Assembly: GCF_021917145.1 (NCBI RefSeq)
Contig: NC_061064.1
Location: 5,135,981-5,199,980, forward strand
DNA from: Hypomesus transpacificus
Lineage: Eukaryota; Chordata; Actinopteri; Osmeriformes; Osmeridae
DNA length: 64,000 nt
Direction: 5' to 3'
The position numbers were made by a program, and so were the translations under genes. Below, one piece after another: positions 45,201-61,680 of the stretch (positions are counted from its first letter, which is position 1; each line of letters opens with the position of its first letter). The notes beneath the pieces are model-generated. The model made no database searches. It had not been told where the DNA came from and was given only the letters and a program-made list of their open reading frames with translations.

Positions 45201-46359
45201 AGAGAAATGGGGACTCAACATGGAATACTGTAGAGGTCAAGCCTTTTTGAGTGTTGGAGAAGTAGGGGCTCAGATGAAGGCAGTTACAACAGTAATCTCC
45301 CAGAAATACCCCCTGGCCGTGCGCACGGTCAGCTCTGCTGTGTCTTTGAACGTGTGGCTGGCCAGGTCCTCTCCAGCAGGGGAGACAGCGGAGGGGGCGG
45401 CCTCCATCGAAGACGTGCTCCAGTGGCTTACTGAGGACACAGAGAGACAGACCAAACTGGACAACATGATCATTCATATGTTCCAGCATGACGAAGGGAA
45501 AGGGAATGAGCTGAGGGACAAGCTGATCAAAAATTGGGAGAAGAGCCACGATATGCATGAGGTTATGGTAGAGCTTCTAGAAGTGATCATGCTCTGTTTG
45601 AACGAGCTGAAAGGTGAAGCGAATAGCCCAGCGTCACAGTACCTTAATGCAGTCCGAAGTTTCGAGTTCATCTTCTCCACAATTGTGCTGAAGAACATTC
45701 TGAGCTTGACCCGAAAGTTCAGTCAGTCTCTCCAGGGAAAGCCCCTGGATGTGTTGATAGCTGTGAGTAACTTGCCCGACCTCCAGACTTCCCTCAGCGA
45801 ATTGATGAGTGATATTGACAACCATCATCAGGCCTGGTTTGAGGAGGCTGTTGCTTTAGCTTCCAAGTTGCAGATAACCATGCTACACCCACCACTTCTA
45901 GAACCCCTGAGCGAGTTTTACAAAAGAGCAGTGAGTGAAAGATTGGTAGAGCATGTCATTGCTGAGGTCACAGAGCTATTCACCGAGCAAGTTTTGAGCA
46001 CCTTGAGTTGCCTGGTGATTGTGCCTTATGCAATGTCAAAGCTAGAAAGCAACAGCGTTGCTGTGCACATGCTCCGCATGTACAAGGATGACTTGCCAGA
46101 TGTGGCCTCGCTCCACACCGAGTTGAAGTCTTGGAAGGAGAAGTGGTTGGATCCCATGGCAGGCTATCTCCCTGCCACAGTCCTCGACACCCTGAAGGTG
46201 TCGCATATACGGAGCTTCAGTAACTTTGAAACTCTCCTTCGTCTCCTAGTCATCTTGCCCTTCTCGAGGAAAGAAAGTACCTTTAGACAGGGAAAGAGAA
46301 GTCTACAGGGCTTTGTACAGCAGGAGAGAAGGTGCATTGCCGAACTTCATCCTCTGTAA
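36268..46359 (+). CDS. Giant THAP12-like protein: one THAP finger plus four tandem hAT-derived bodies
   Basis: Eleven exons splice in one uninterrupted frame to 2458 residues: 36268-36356, 36849-36969, 37400-37513, 37727-37763, 37867-39686, 39801-39828, 40412-42198, 42414-42462, 42698-44496, 44645-44681, 44864-46359. The THAP finger (residues 1 to about 90) has C4/C5, C10, the CANHF pair and DAIPTIF. Four THAP12-type bodies follow, about residues 121-727, 738-1332, 1349-1948 and 1961-2458. The first four exons match thap12 in length and phase (89, 121, 114, 37 nt against 95, 121, 102, 37). Internal large exons end in GT donors where thap12 has its stop, and no THAP exon lies between the modules. 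AATAAA lies at 46973. It is presumably a local duplicate of thap12 and perhaps a multivalent chromatin or scaffold protein; the function is unknown. The alternative, several separate genes, is contradicted by phase continuity but needs transcript evidence. Confidence 0.85.
37867..39686 (+). other. THAP12 body module A (exon 5 of the four-module gene)
   Basis: This 1820-nt exon has start phase 1 and end phase 0. Landmarks: YFSILLQDVT at the position of the first catalytic Asp, CRGLTYITTG where hAT proteins have CRGQGYDGA, and dimerisation-like YPNVQSLLRVLGTIPCVNAQ. It ends in HPEILALLHM at a GTAAGC donor. The preceding linker exon (37727-37763) is Glu/Lys-rich and has the same 37-nt length as its thap12 counterpart. 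Confidence 0.85.
40412..42198 (+). other. THAP12 body module B (exon 7 of the four-module gene)
   Basis: This 1787-nt exon is preceded by a 28-nt linker exon at 39801-39828. Landmarks: FFSLFIDSVV, VDSFDVMRLELMGF, CRGQAYLGSG and FGNINTLLRIMSVLPSTVLE. The exon reads on at least 160 bp past the inferred donor before a stop, so the donor choice (TTG/GTAGGT) rests on alignment with the other modules and on restored phase. Confidence 0.8.
42698..44496 (+). other. THAP12 body module C (exon 9 of the four-module gene)
   Basis: This 1799-nt exon is preceded by a 49-nt linker exon at 42414-42462. Landmarks: FFSLITDRPV, VELIGYLPFDESCD, CRGQAFMRMG, WFEEAFQLAS, and a weak dimerisation-like segment TTLLRLVAVLPSVSME. 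It is the most degenerate module around the C-terminal segment. Confidence 0.8.
44552..44572. repeat. (AAT)n microsatellite
   Basis: About seven AAT units within the intron after module C, with a poly(T) run shortly before it. Confidence 0.8.
44864..46359 (+). other. THAP12 body module D, terminal exon with shortened C-terminus
   Basis: This 1496-nt exon is preceded by a 37-nt linker exon at 44645-44681. Landmarks: FFTIITEREV, where the first Asp position is Glu, NMEYCRGQAFLSVG, FEFIFSTIVLKNILSLTR, and NFETLLRLLVILPFSRKE. It is about 300 nt shorter than the others: the N-terminal acidic linker is reduced and the final 30-40 residues of the dimerisation region are missing. It alone carries the stop codon. 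Confidence 0.85.
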
Positions 46360-46984
46360 TAGTTAATGGTCTGCCCTTCAAGCTCGTGAGTATAAACCTG
46401 GCTTCTAAGAGGGTGTCATATACTGCTGACCCATTGTATCCTTACTCTTTATTTAGGTCTCAGTCCCTTTTTTTAACTTACTAGGTGATATTTCTATGTA
46501 TACATGAATGATTGAAGATTTTATTGTTTTCCTGCAAGCATATATTCTTTTTGTTGAAACACTTGTACTGCCTATTGGGACCAATGTCTTGCCAAAAAAA
46601 AGCAATGCTCACCTGAGGGGTTACCAATGCTTGTGTGCCTTTATGCAAAACTTAGTCTACTCCATGCATCATGATAATACTGATGTCAACAAATAATTCA
46701 GTCCCATCAGGCATTTGGAATAACTGTTTTACTATTATTAAAACATGATCTAATTAATTTTCTCTCAATTAAAGAATCACTTGCATCAATTCACTTAATT
46801 TGTATCATTCCCTCCCATGGCACAAATAGATGGTAAGTTATTTCATGTTTGTGTTTTGTGATGATTGCCTAGGATTCCATTCTAGAGGGGTCTAGAGGGG
46901 TTAATTTGCTGCAATGTCTCCAAATACTGTCTCCTTAAGAGGACAGCCTTCATATATATTTGTCAAAAAATTAATAAAAACTTG

Positions 46985-49900
46985 TGGAAAAAAATGTATA
47001 TAGTTTTTATTTTAACACTGGTACAGTGGCAGTTGAAGTTGAATGCCACAAGAGGGTGTTGTGAGTCTTCTGATTGCACTGAATGAGGGGTCTAGTCTTT
47101 CAGTTTGGATCAAAGTTGTGTTTTTTAATGATTCAAATGATTTTACTTACTAAAACAATCTTAATATTTTTTGTTTCTTAATTGTTAACTCAAGTAACTG
47201 TAGATTTAAGATTATGGAGATGTGTATATATTTGATTATATCGATAAACGATCCAATAGGGAGCTATACAAATGCAATCTCTAAAGTGTTCCATTCAGTT
47301 AAAATAATTTGTTTTTTTTTATAAGAAGGTATGTAGTTGTAGGCATAAACTCTTACTAAAGACTGTTTTAATATTAAGAAAAGAGGACCCTGATAGCTGA
47401 GGGATTTCCTGCTTGAGGTTTGGTGAACAGAGGGTTGTGCAGGACTGCAAAATCCTTTTTCCTATGGATTTTTGTGCCGATTTCTTGTCTTTGGTTCTTG
47501 CTGTTAAATCGAGGGAGTAGCTTGGACTGTGGACAATATGTCTGCATTTGAGATACACAACTGAAATTGACTGGTTTTTCTCTAAACCAGATATTCACTC
47601 CAGACATTGTTTATGGTGTAGAGAAACACTTTTCTTTGTAGCATGTCCAAATAAAAAATTTGAAACATCTTGTCCCTCCGTTTTAAGTAAGCCATGTTTT
47701 AGACATTTAGGATGTAGTATATAAAACTACATCCTAAACGCAGTATATAAAACTCAGGGTCCCTGAAAACGGTTTCACTCCATCTTGATAGAAAGCATCC
47801 CCTCCTCAAAGGCTGATGACCTCACCTTGTGTTGAAGGGGCATGTATTCTTCCTGTAGGCTGTAACACCAGAGGGCCCTTTCTAACAATGGGTTGATTGT
47901 TGGTGCTCAGTTTAGTGTGAAAGGTGCATCTCTGTGTCCTCAGTCAGCTGCTGAGCAAACGGATCTGTCTGACTTCTGTGAGCCCCAAACAGCCTTGTTT
48001 ACCTACAGATTTAAAGCTCAGCCCATGCGGTTTCCACATCCAGAACTAGAAACTCCTGTTACTCAATCTTAAACCCTTGGTTAGACCCCTCCACACGGGA
48101 ACATAGAGGTGGGCTTTATTGCAGAGGTTATGTGTCCTTTCTTGTTCCAAAGGTGAACATTCTTAGATTGGGAAGATACTATGACAAGTTGAGCCGTTTT
48201 GGTTATTGGTGACTTTTTATACAGCGGGCAAAGAAGGCCTCCTTGTTTCAGCAAAATGAGCAAATACCATAATTGAACTTCGGCGCTGGTTTCCTGCTGG
48301 AAGTCAAGGTTCTGCACTGATCTAAGACCTGTGGCAGTCTGTAATCATGTCCATACACAGCTCGGATTTAACTACTCTGGAGGGAAAGGCAGAGGGCTTA
48401 AGTGGATTTTATTTCAAGGTTTCTTTGCAGGGGAAAAAATGGCGGCCTGGGTCAGGATATGTACAACCACCAACGAATGGTTTGAGTTATTGCAATATGG
48501 ACTTGCCGATCAGACACAGAAAACACTCATTTTTATTCTCTCGCTATGTAACACACTTCTGTATAGAATTTCCAGAATATCAATGATGAACCTGTTGCTC
48601 AAGAGCAGAGCGTTGTGTATCTAACCGTCAGGTTATCAATACTTTACAACTTGAAGACATTTGGGCTGCACAGTGATTTTCTCAAAGCTGGGGTGTCAGT
48701 GATTGGTCACTGATTGCTTGTGCACTGAGGTTGGCCCAGCAAAAATATGCTCCTGCTCCAGCAGAGGGCAAGTAGGATTACCTGGCGATATGAAGTGATT
48801 AGGTTACTGCTTTGGTAACCCCATTTCTTCTGCTCCACTTTCAGGTTGAAGTATCACTCATTTATGTTCAGTTCTCCGGTTCTCTGTTGCCTCCTGGCAT
48901 TTCTAAAAAGGGAGGAAAATTATACGAAACAGATGCGTCAACACAATTTATCTATTGTGCTGCTCAGAAGCTTGTGGTGGTGACACTTGCCCCTGAAATG
49001 GTGTGAGCTAGTGTTCGTGGGGGTGTTAGAAGAGAGGATTGTTGATAGGAGTTCCTACCCCACCATGATCCTGTCGCTGCTCTGTAACCAGCTCCTTTTT
49101 TATTCCTCTTTCAATTACACTTGGAAGTCCTACTGATACCAACCAAGAAAAATTTTACCTTTGAAGATGAACAGAATTGTGATCTAAGATTTTGGAGTAC
49201 AGCATGTGAAGAATATAGGCTTCACTGTCTTGTGGATTTGATTGAGTTATCTCTTGTTCAGCTTTTGTGTAACTCTTCTGCTGATTCAAATTTTATTTTT
49301 TATTACAACTGTACAAAGACACTACTGTCTTGAATAATTCAGACCATTTGTGTTAAATCTGACCTTTTATAAACCTAAGTAAAATCAATCTTACATTTTA
49401 AAAACTGATTGTTGGTTACTTTACTATTGAAAGCAAATGTTCAGGATTCTTAGGAAAAAATGTCACATGAATCAAATGACTTTTTGAAATCAGATCCACT
49501 GTAAATATTATTTGGTCATGCTTCATTGAATGTGAATAAATCATTCTGTTATAGCAATCATTAGCCACTAATTTAACCATAATTTGAACCAGTATTCGTA
49601 CTGGATTCTCAGTGCATGTACACAGAGCATCCTGTGAGAGAAAATGCCATTCATAAATTATGCAGACAACAATTCACCTCAATGAGTGAATGTAATATCA
49701 TTCAAATAAATAAGCAAATATTAAGTTCAATCAGCATTTGTTTGGTACTGAATAAACACTTCAAAAGTAGCATACAGATGGCAATAATATTGATGCCATA
49801 CCAACAGCAAATAATTGTTTACCAGCAAAAACTAAACATTACAGGACAGTGATGAACAGGACTGTTCATGAACTGTTTTATGTGATTTATAATAAGTTTG

Positions 49901-52800
49901 TAATCAGAAAAACACGACACATTCCTAATCAATTAATGGTGAAGAAATGCTACATCAATGGTCCTCTTTGGAGTTCCGTTCAGCAATGTGAAAAAGTAAT
50001 TTTGCTTTACATTCTCAGGTGTCGCCCTTGGGTAAACAGACAAGAGTGTATGTCACAGCAGGAACCACTACAGAAACAACAATCCCATCCAATTCCCGTT
50101 CTACAAGAGAAGATTGGACCAAATACTCTATGAACCATTTGTGTATAACCTTTCTTCAACTCTGCTTGAGGATCCAGATCCCTTTCAAGTGACAGATGGG
50201 TGGCACTTTCAAAACAGTTAATGCAGTCTTAAAGAAGCCCCCACACTCATACCTACATAATATATGGCAGTAGAGGGTTATTTATCCATTCATGAACCCT
50301 TTCGCAAAAGTTCTTACTGAATACAGAGTTTAACCGTTGAAACATATGTTTCTAACTTAACATCTGTAAGGGGACATTTGATTAAATTGTATTGTTTGTC
50401 AAGTTTCTGATCTTTCGAACAAAATTGTTTTTTTGTCTTTCTACTGTAACTATGACATGGGTTAATTTTGGTTCCTTCATTGAACTGACAACATTCCTAT
50501 GTGCCAGTTGATGGGAGCATGACTAATGAATGCCTAAACAAATTGTCCTCAAATGTCACCAGTCCTATATAGCAGAAATAGAGACTATGCGTCGGTCGCC
50601 CACCGCTCTCCATCTCACATTCTCAGTCTGTCATCGCGACTCATGTTTAAAGCTGATTTGATAAAGATTCCCCTTACTAAGAAGGGGATCTGCAAGATGC
50701 ATCAACCAGCAGCGTCCCGACCAAGCTGAAGAATGGGGGAGAGGAGGAAGAGAGGACTGAAAGGCTGGTCCTCAGAAAGTCCTAAATGCTTGCCAGACAG
50801 TTAGAGGGGTTTTTAAAAGTAGAAAGGGCTTGGGAGGCTGCATCTCAGGGCCTATTCAGGTCCAGATCCCAGAGGGGAAAGGTGAGTGGCCTTATCTTCT
50901 CCTGGCGAGCCTCCATACTCTTGATATAACTCTGATCCTCTTAAGATAGGAGAGACAATGGGCCAACATTGTAGGCAGTAAGAGCCGTTCCCTCCAAACC
51001 TTTCATCATTATATTCAAACCAGTTTTGCCTTTCTGGAAGACTGGGTGTTTTGTCAGTAGAACTGCCCAGATGCCTTGTCTATCTTCAGTTGTATTTTAA
51101 CACTGAAGTGTGATGATTTACAAAACTATTTGTGGCAATGTTTTTGGTAAAGGGTCAGTCTTTAATAGTGCCTACAGAGCTAACAGTTATTTAAATTCTA
51201 CAGAACTGTGTGGTTTTCTGGTCCCTCTATTAACAGCAAGAAGATTTCCTCTCCCTCAGTGTATTGGTTGAAAGGTGAGATGGGGGATCAAAGTCCTGTG
51301 TGTTGATCCTGGCTTAGACAGGAATGGAGAGCCTGTGTGTAAAACGTTCAGGTTTGAGACGCCGGTGGTTCTACAGTAAGCTCTGCGACCCTTAAACTCC
51401 ATACACTACAATCCATGCCCATTCACAGTTGACTTCTATAAAACATGTTTCACCCACTCTAGAATCAGAAAACAAGGCACAGCACTGTGACAGGATAAAG
51501 ACATACATAACCTTACAGTTCACTACAAACCCACACTGGGCTGTGGGGCTCACTCTGTTTGCCAAATATTTTTGGACACAGTATCCCCATGCTCCTGAGA
51601 GGAAGTGGCTTCTTCCCTCTGGGGAAGCCAGATGAGTATTTGTAGGCATGCAGGGCACAGGTAGGAAACGTTAATGCATATGTAAAATAATGCCTCTGGA
51701 TAAGTATCGGTGCACAGCCCACTCAAGGCAGGATCCTACAGGTGGAGCTAGAGGTAGAGCTGGAGATGGAGGGAGAGAAAGAGGCTCTTCACATGCATAC
51801 AGTTGGTCTCCACCACCTCCTTGTCTTTGATTTCGTATGACAACTGAAATGCCTCTCTAGATTTCTCGCTTGGAAATTGTTTGTTCATTTTTGGTAAATG
51901 TATAAAAGAGAGGGGGAAAGACTATCACTGTAGGCCATGTATGAATATTTCTCAATACTAAAAAAGATTTGTTGTTGTGGAAAAATATCATACAGTAGTA
52001 GAGTAGAATGTTGCTTTTGCAACAGTCTTTTCTTGTAAAGTTTTCCACTGTAAAGAGGCAAATCTGAAAAGGAAAAACCCCACAATTACCGGAGTTCCCT
52101 CTCGTTTAAAATAACGTTAAGACTGTGGAAACAGTCTTAATGAAGGTATCTTAATTACATGGTAATTTAGCAACGTAGGCGTGTGGCTGCAGTTAGCATT
52201 GTGTAGTTCAAATCACTAGGAGGCCCAAATTAAAAATAATCCCAAAACCAACACCAAATCCTCGTGGCAATGAATGTACTAGGGCCAAAATTGATCGCTA
52301 ATACATATTATAACAATTCTGGCAGTATAGGTCTATTATTTTATTCACATAAGAAATGTGCCCACTCCAATACTTACAGGATAGCCTATCCTAGATTTTG
52401 GAAACTCTAGGATTATTACATTTTAATCAGTAGCTCGTGACTGCGATTTTAGAGCAGCTTGAAACAGGTTAAAACAGATTACCTCATTCAGTTAACTGAA
52501 AAAGTTTACATGGAAAACAATTGATGTGAAATGGATTGAAGATAAATCTACGATGGGACAATGTTAACTGATATGTAGCCAGCAGTATTCATGTCATGAT
52601 TATAAAATTGCTAAATGATCATCATTAGGATCATCACACAATAATCCTATTAATATTGCCAATAGCCTAAGGTAAAAAAGGGACAATTATATTTAATAAA
52701 TTACTTTTGTTGTTTTATATGTTAAACAGGAACAGATAATCCAGCAAAACTGTATGTCAAACTGTCCTTGAAATCCAGTCTGCTTTGTTATGCTTATTGT
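46985..52800. other. Gene-free interval between the THAP12-like gene and wnt11
   Basis: Nearly 6 kb of AT-rich DNA with only short, unrecognised reading frames on both strands. No transposon ends, tRNA or splice-linked coding exons were found. Because it lies directly upstream of a developmental Wnt gene it could hold enhancers, but nothing in the sequence alone proves this. Confidence 0.5.
47706..47738. other. Perfect 13-bp inverted repeat with a 7-nt loop
   Basis: TTTAGGATGTAGT, loop ATATAAA, then ACTACATCCTAAA: a fully complementary hairpin. A related TATATAAAACT follows at about 47743. No gene context explains it; it may be a fold-back remnant of a small transposon or chance. Confidence 0.7.
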
Positions 52801-52819
52801 GCCTGACATCACCAGGGAG

Positions 52820-52850
52820 ATCAAAGCGGGGCAGGAGTACTTATAAAGTG
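52820..52850 (+). promoter_or_regulatory. wnt11 core promoter: TCF/LEF-type site and TATA-like box
   Basis: ATCAAAG at 52820-52826 fits the TCF/LEF consensus. About 15 bp later lies TTATAAAG at 52841-52848, a TATA-like element. A noncoding first exon should begin about 25-30 bp downstream and ends at a CAAAG/GTAAGG donor (53065). Motif evidence only. Confidence 0.5.
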
Positions 52851-54356
52851 AGGCTGTTCCGCTGCAGAGAGTCCGACAAATTCCGCAACGCGAAAGACCA
52901 TTGAGGAACCTGCGAGAGATAAGCGCTGTTGGGGAGTTAAAGGATGCGGTCTACTTCGCACTTGGAATCACTTTTATTGCGATCCTGTGGATTTACAAAT
53001 ATATTTGGTGGATATTGAATGAAAAGGATATTACACGGAATTTATAAATCGACACTAAAACAAAGGTAAGGCACGATTATAGAATGATAGGCTTGTCTTA
53101 TTTCGAGTGTATGGCAGATAATGAAACCGTGAATTAAGTAGTGTCTTTATGTTATATATATATAAAGAGTTGGAAAACTTTGTGAAGGTTGTATTTCCAC
53201 GATTTAAAACATAGGCTATTTGCGTAGGTCTTCAAAAGGGGGCAACGCTTCTTGTATAAATTGGGAAACATCTCTAAAGTGAAATATTTTTTGCAAAACA
53301 TTATCACCTGTATGAAGTTAACAAAGTTGGATGTGTAGAGCCTATATGATTTTCTTAACTACATTTGATTTTAAATGTACATTATTGGGGTAAAGATAAA
53401 TAAAAGTATTTACAGCAGTGATACTGGCTATAGCAATTTACTATTCCTGTCTATCCTAATTCAACATTAAAAACTTGATATTAATTTGCCTTAAAATAAT
53501 AGGCGTAACCTTTACAATATTTGTACATAGGCCTACATGTTCAACTAGCATGACTAGCTGTAGGCAAACTGAAATGTTGTAACCGACTTATGTACAGTAG
53601 TAGGTAGGCTATAACACTAATGTTTAAGGGACTTCCAATGAACAATATATTTGCCTATAGATTCCACAAAGAAGAATAGCCACGATGACGCTTGAATCTC
53701 AAGCTTGTCACTTGGTCCCTACTTCTTATCACCTCAAATTTAAAAACAGTAGTCTGTGTGTTTTACTAAATAGATTTAGGGGGACTCTTCAAGCAGATTG
53801 CTTATCATCAGACGCCCAAATAAAAAGCTATCTGATAGAGGTAACGTCAGATATAGCCTACAGTCCTGCCCACGGGAGGGTAGAATGCTGGTTTGTGGAA
53901 ATTTTGTAGTGATCAGAGATCCTCAAATTCCAGAGATATTTCCGCTCGAAATGGACTAGTGTTGTTAATTCTACTAGAATATATCACGGTTGAGTATATG
54001 GTTCAGCGCAATGGCCAACAATGTTGGACAGTGGCTGGTGTTTGACATTTTTGGAAATGAAAATACGTTTGAGAAATAACAGGCTGAAAGTTGGTTTAGG
54101 TTACTTAATCTCAAGGGGGTCATGATTTAATTCTTTATAGTGATTATTCTCCAATGTGTTTTCAAAATGATGTGTTTAACCCATTTAACATTTGTGTAGG
54201 ACTATTTGGTGTAGATCGTACAATAATTGCTGAAAGTATGTTCGGACAACTGTATTCGGGTAGAATATTTGGGCGTGATAGTGCAAAATGAGTTTTTGTC
54301 ATGTCGCCTGATGCTGAGATTTCTTTAATTTTGTTAAACAGGGGATAGGCGTTGCC

Positions 54357-54374
54357 ATGACAGTTGACTTTTGA
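54357..54374 (+). promoter_or_regulatory. Short upstream ORF in the wnt11 leader
   Basis: The second wnt11 exon begins after an acceptor at 54341. It contains an upstream ATG opening a five-codon frame (MTVDF, stop) about 70 nt before the main start codon. Such uORFs can lower translation; whether this one does is unknown. Confidence 0.5.
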
Positions 54375-54443
54375 TTGCACCTCCGAGCCAAGAAGCCAAC
54401 AGCCACCTGTGTCTCGTGCCGTCTAAACTGGAACACAAGCACC

Positions 54444-60757
<6,314 letters not shown>

Positions 60758-61680
60758 GTCCCTTCCGCCTTCACTTATAAACACACACCCTCCCTCCCAC
60801 CCATTCCACCAACCCCGGTATCTATGGGAGAGGGTGGGGCACAGATAACCAAAGCACTACGTTACCCAGAAGGCTTACTTTTGTCTTAAGCTTCAGCATG
60901 TATATTTTGACAAGAAACGTTTTATTTTTGTTTAATTATTATATTTCGACAAAACTCCAACCGGTAAGTTGGGACGTTTTTTCTCTCTCTGGTTTTTTCG
61001 TGAACTTTGGCTCTGAGCTGTTGTGACAAGGCCTGTCAGTTCACGTTCAAGACCACCGTCCTCCAGGGGTTTTCCTCTTGTTTCTTGTTACACTCGCCCT
61101 ACTCGGATGTTGAAAATCTATTTTCTTATACGTTTATTAAAAAGAAGTGATATTGGATCATGTGTTTGGATGACAGAAACCAAAGTCTCAGCACTCTCTT
61201 GAGTGTCTCTCAAGTTCTGAGGGTGACATTTCAGAGAATTCTCCGGAATTCAAAAGGGGGGTCTGGAGCTTCCAGGGGGGCGTTTGTTCTAATGGTACTC
61301 AGAGAACGAGGTGAACCAAGAAGAAGCAGAAGAAACACACAAAAGGGAACTTCAAGTACTTTCAGTCGTGGAACTTTCTGGTGACTTTTGTTTGACTGGA
61401 CACTTAAGCACTGGTACTCGATAGTGGAGATGCCTTCATCGCTGTGCATTTGCAGAAAAGGACAAAGAACTCTTAGTGTTTAAAGCAGTGCATAATGTTT
61501 GACACCCACACTAACAAATACACACACAAGTTGTCCACAAGTGAACACATTCAAAGCATGTCAACTGTATGGGTCTGCTTCAATGCCATTTTGTAAACCA
61601 CTTTTGTGTGGATGTACATATTGTCTTTTTGTATGCTGAATTAAAGAAAGAAATATTTATAAACAAATTAAAGAATCTTT
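60758..61680 (+). terminator. wnt11 3' untranslated region
   Basis: Noncoding sequence after the wnt11 stop leads to ATTAAA variants near 61640 and 61667, the likely poly(A) signals. AT-rich pieces, including TATTTAT near 61654, could act as instability elements; this is inference. Confidence 0.5.

Noticed and set aside
36268-46359. Four separate intronless THAP12-like genes or retrocopies
   Set aside because: Modules A-C have no stop at the homologous position, end at donors, and are linked by short exons that restore phase; no poly(A) tails or THAP exons lie between them.
52117-52140. 10-bp inverted repeat TTAAGACTGT..ACAGTCTTAA upstream of wnt11
   Set aside because: It is short, isolated and has no supporting context; such palindromes are expected by chance in AT-rich DNA.
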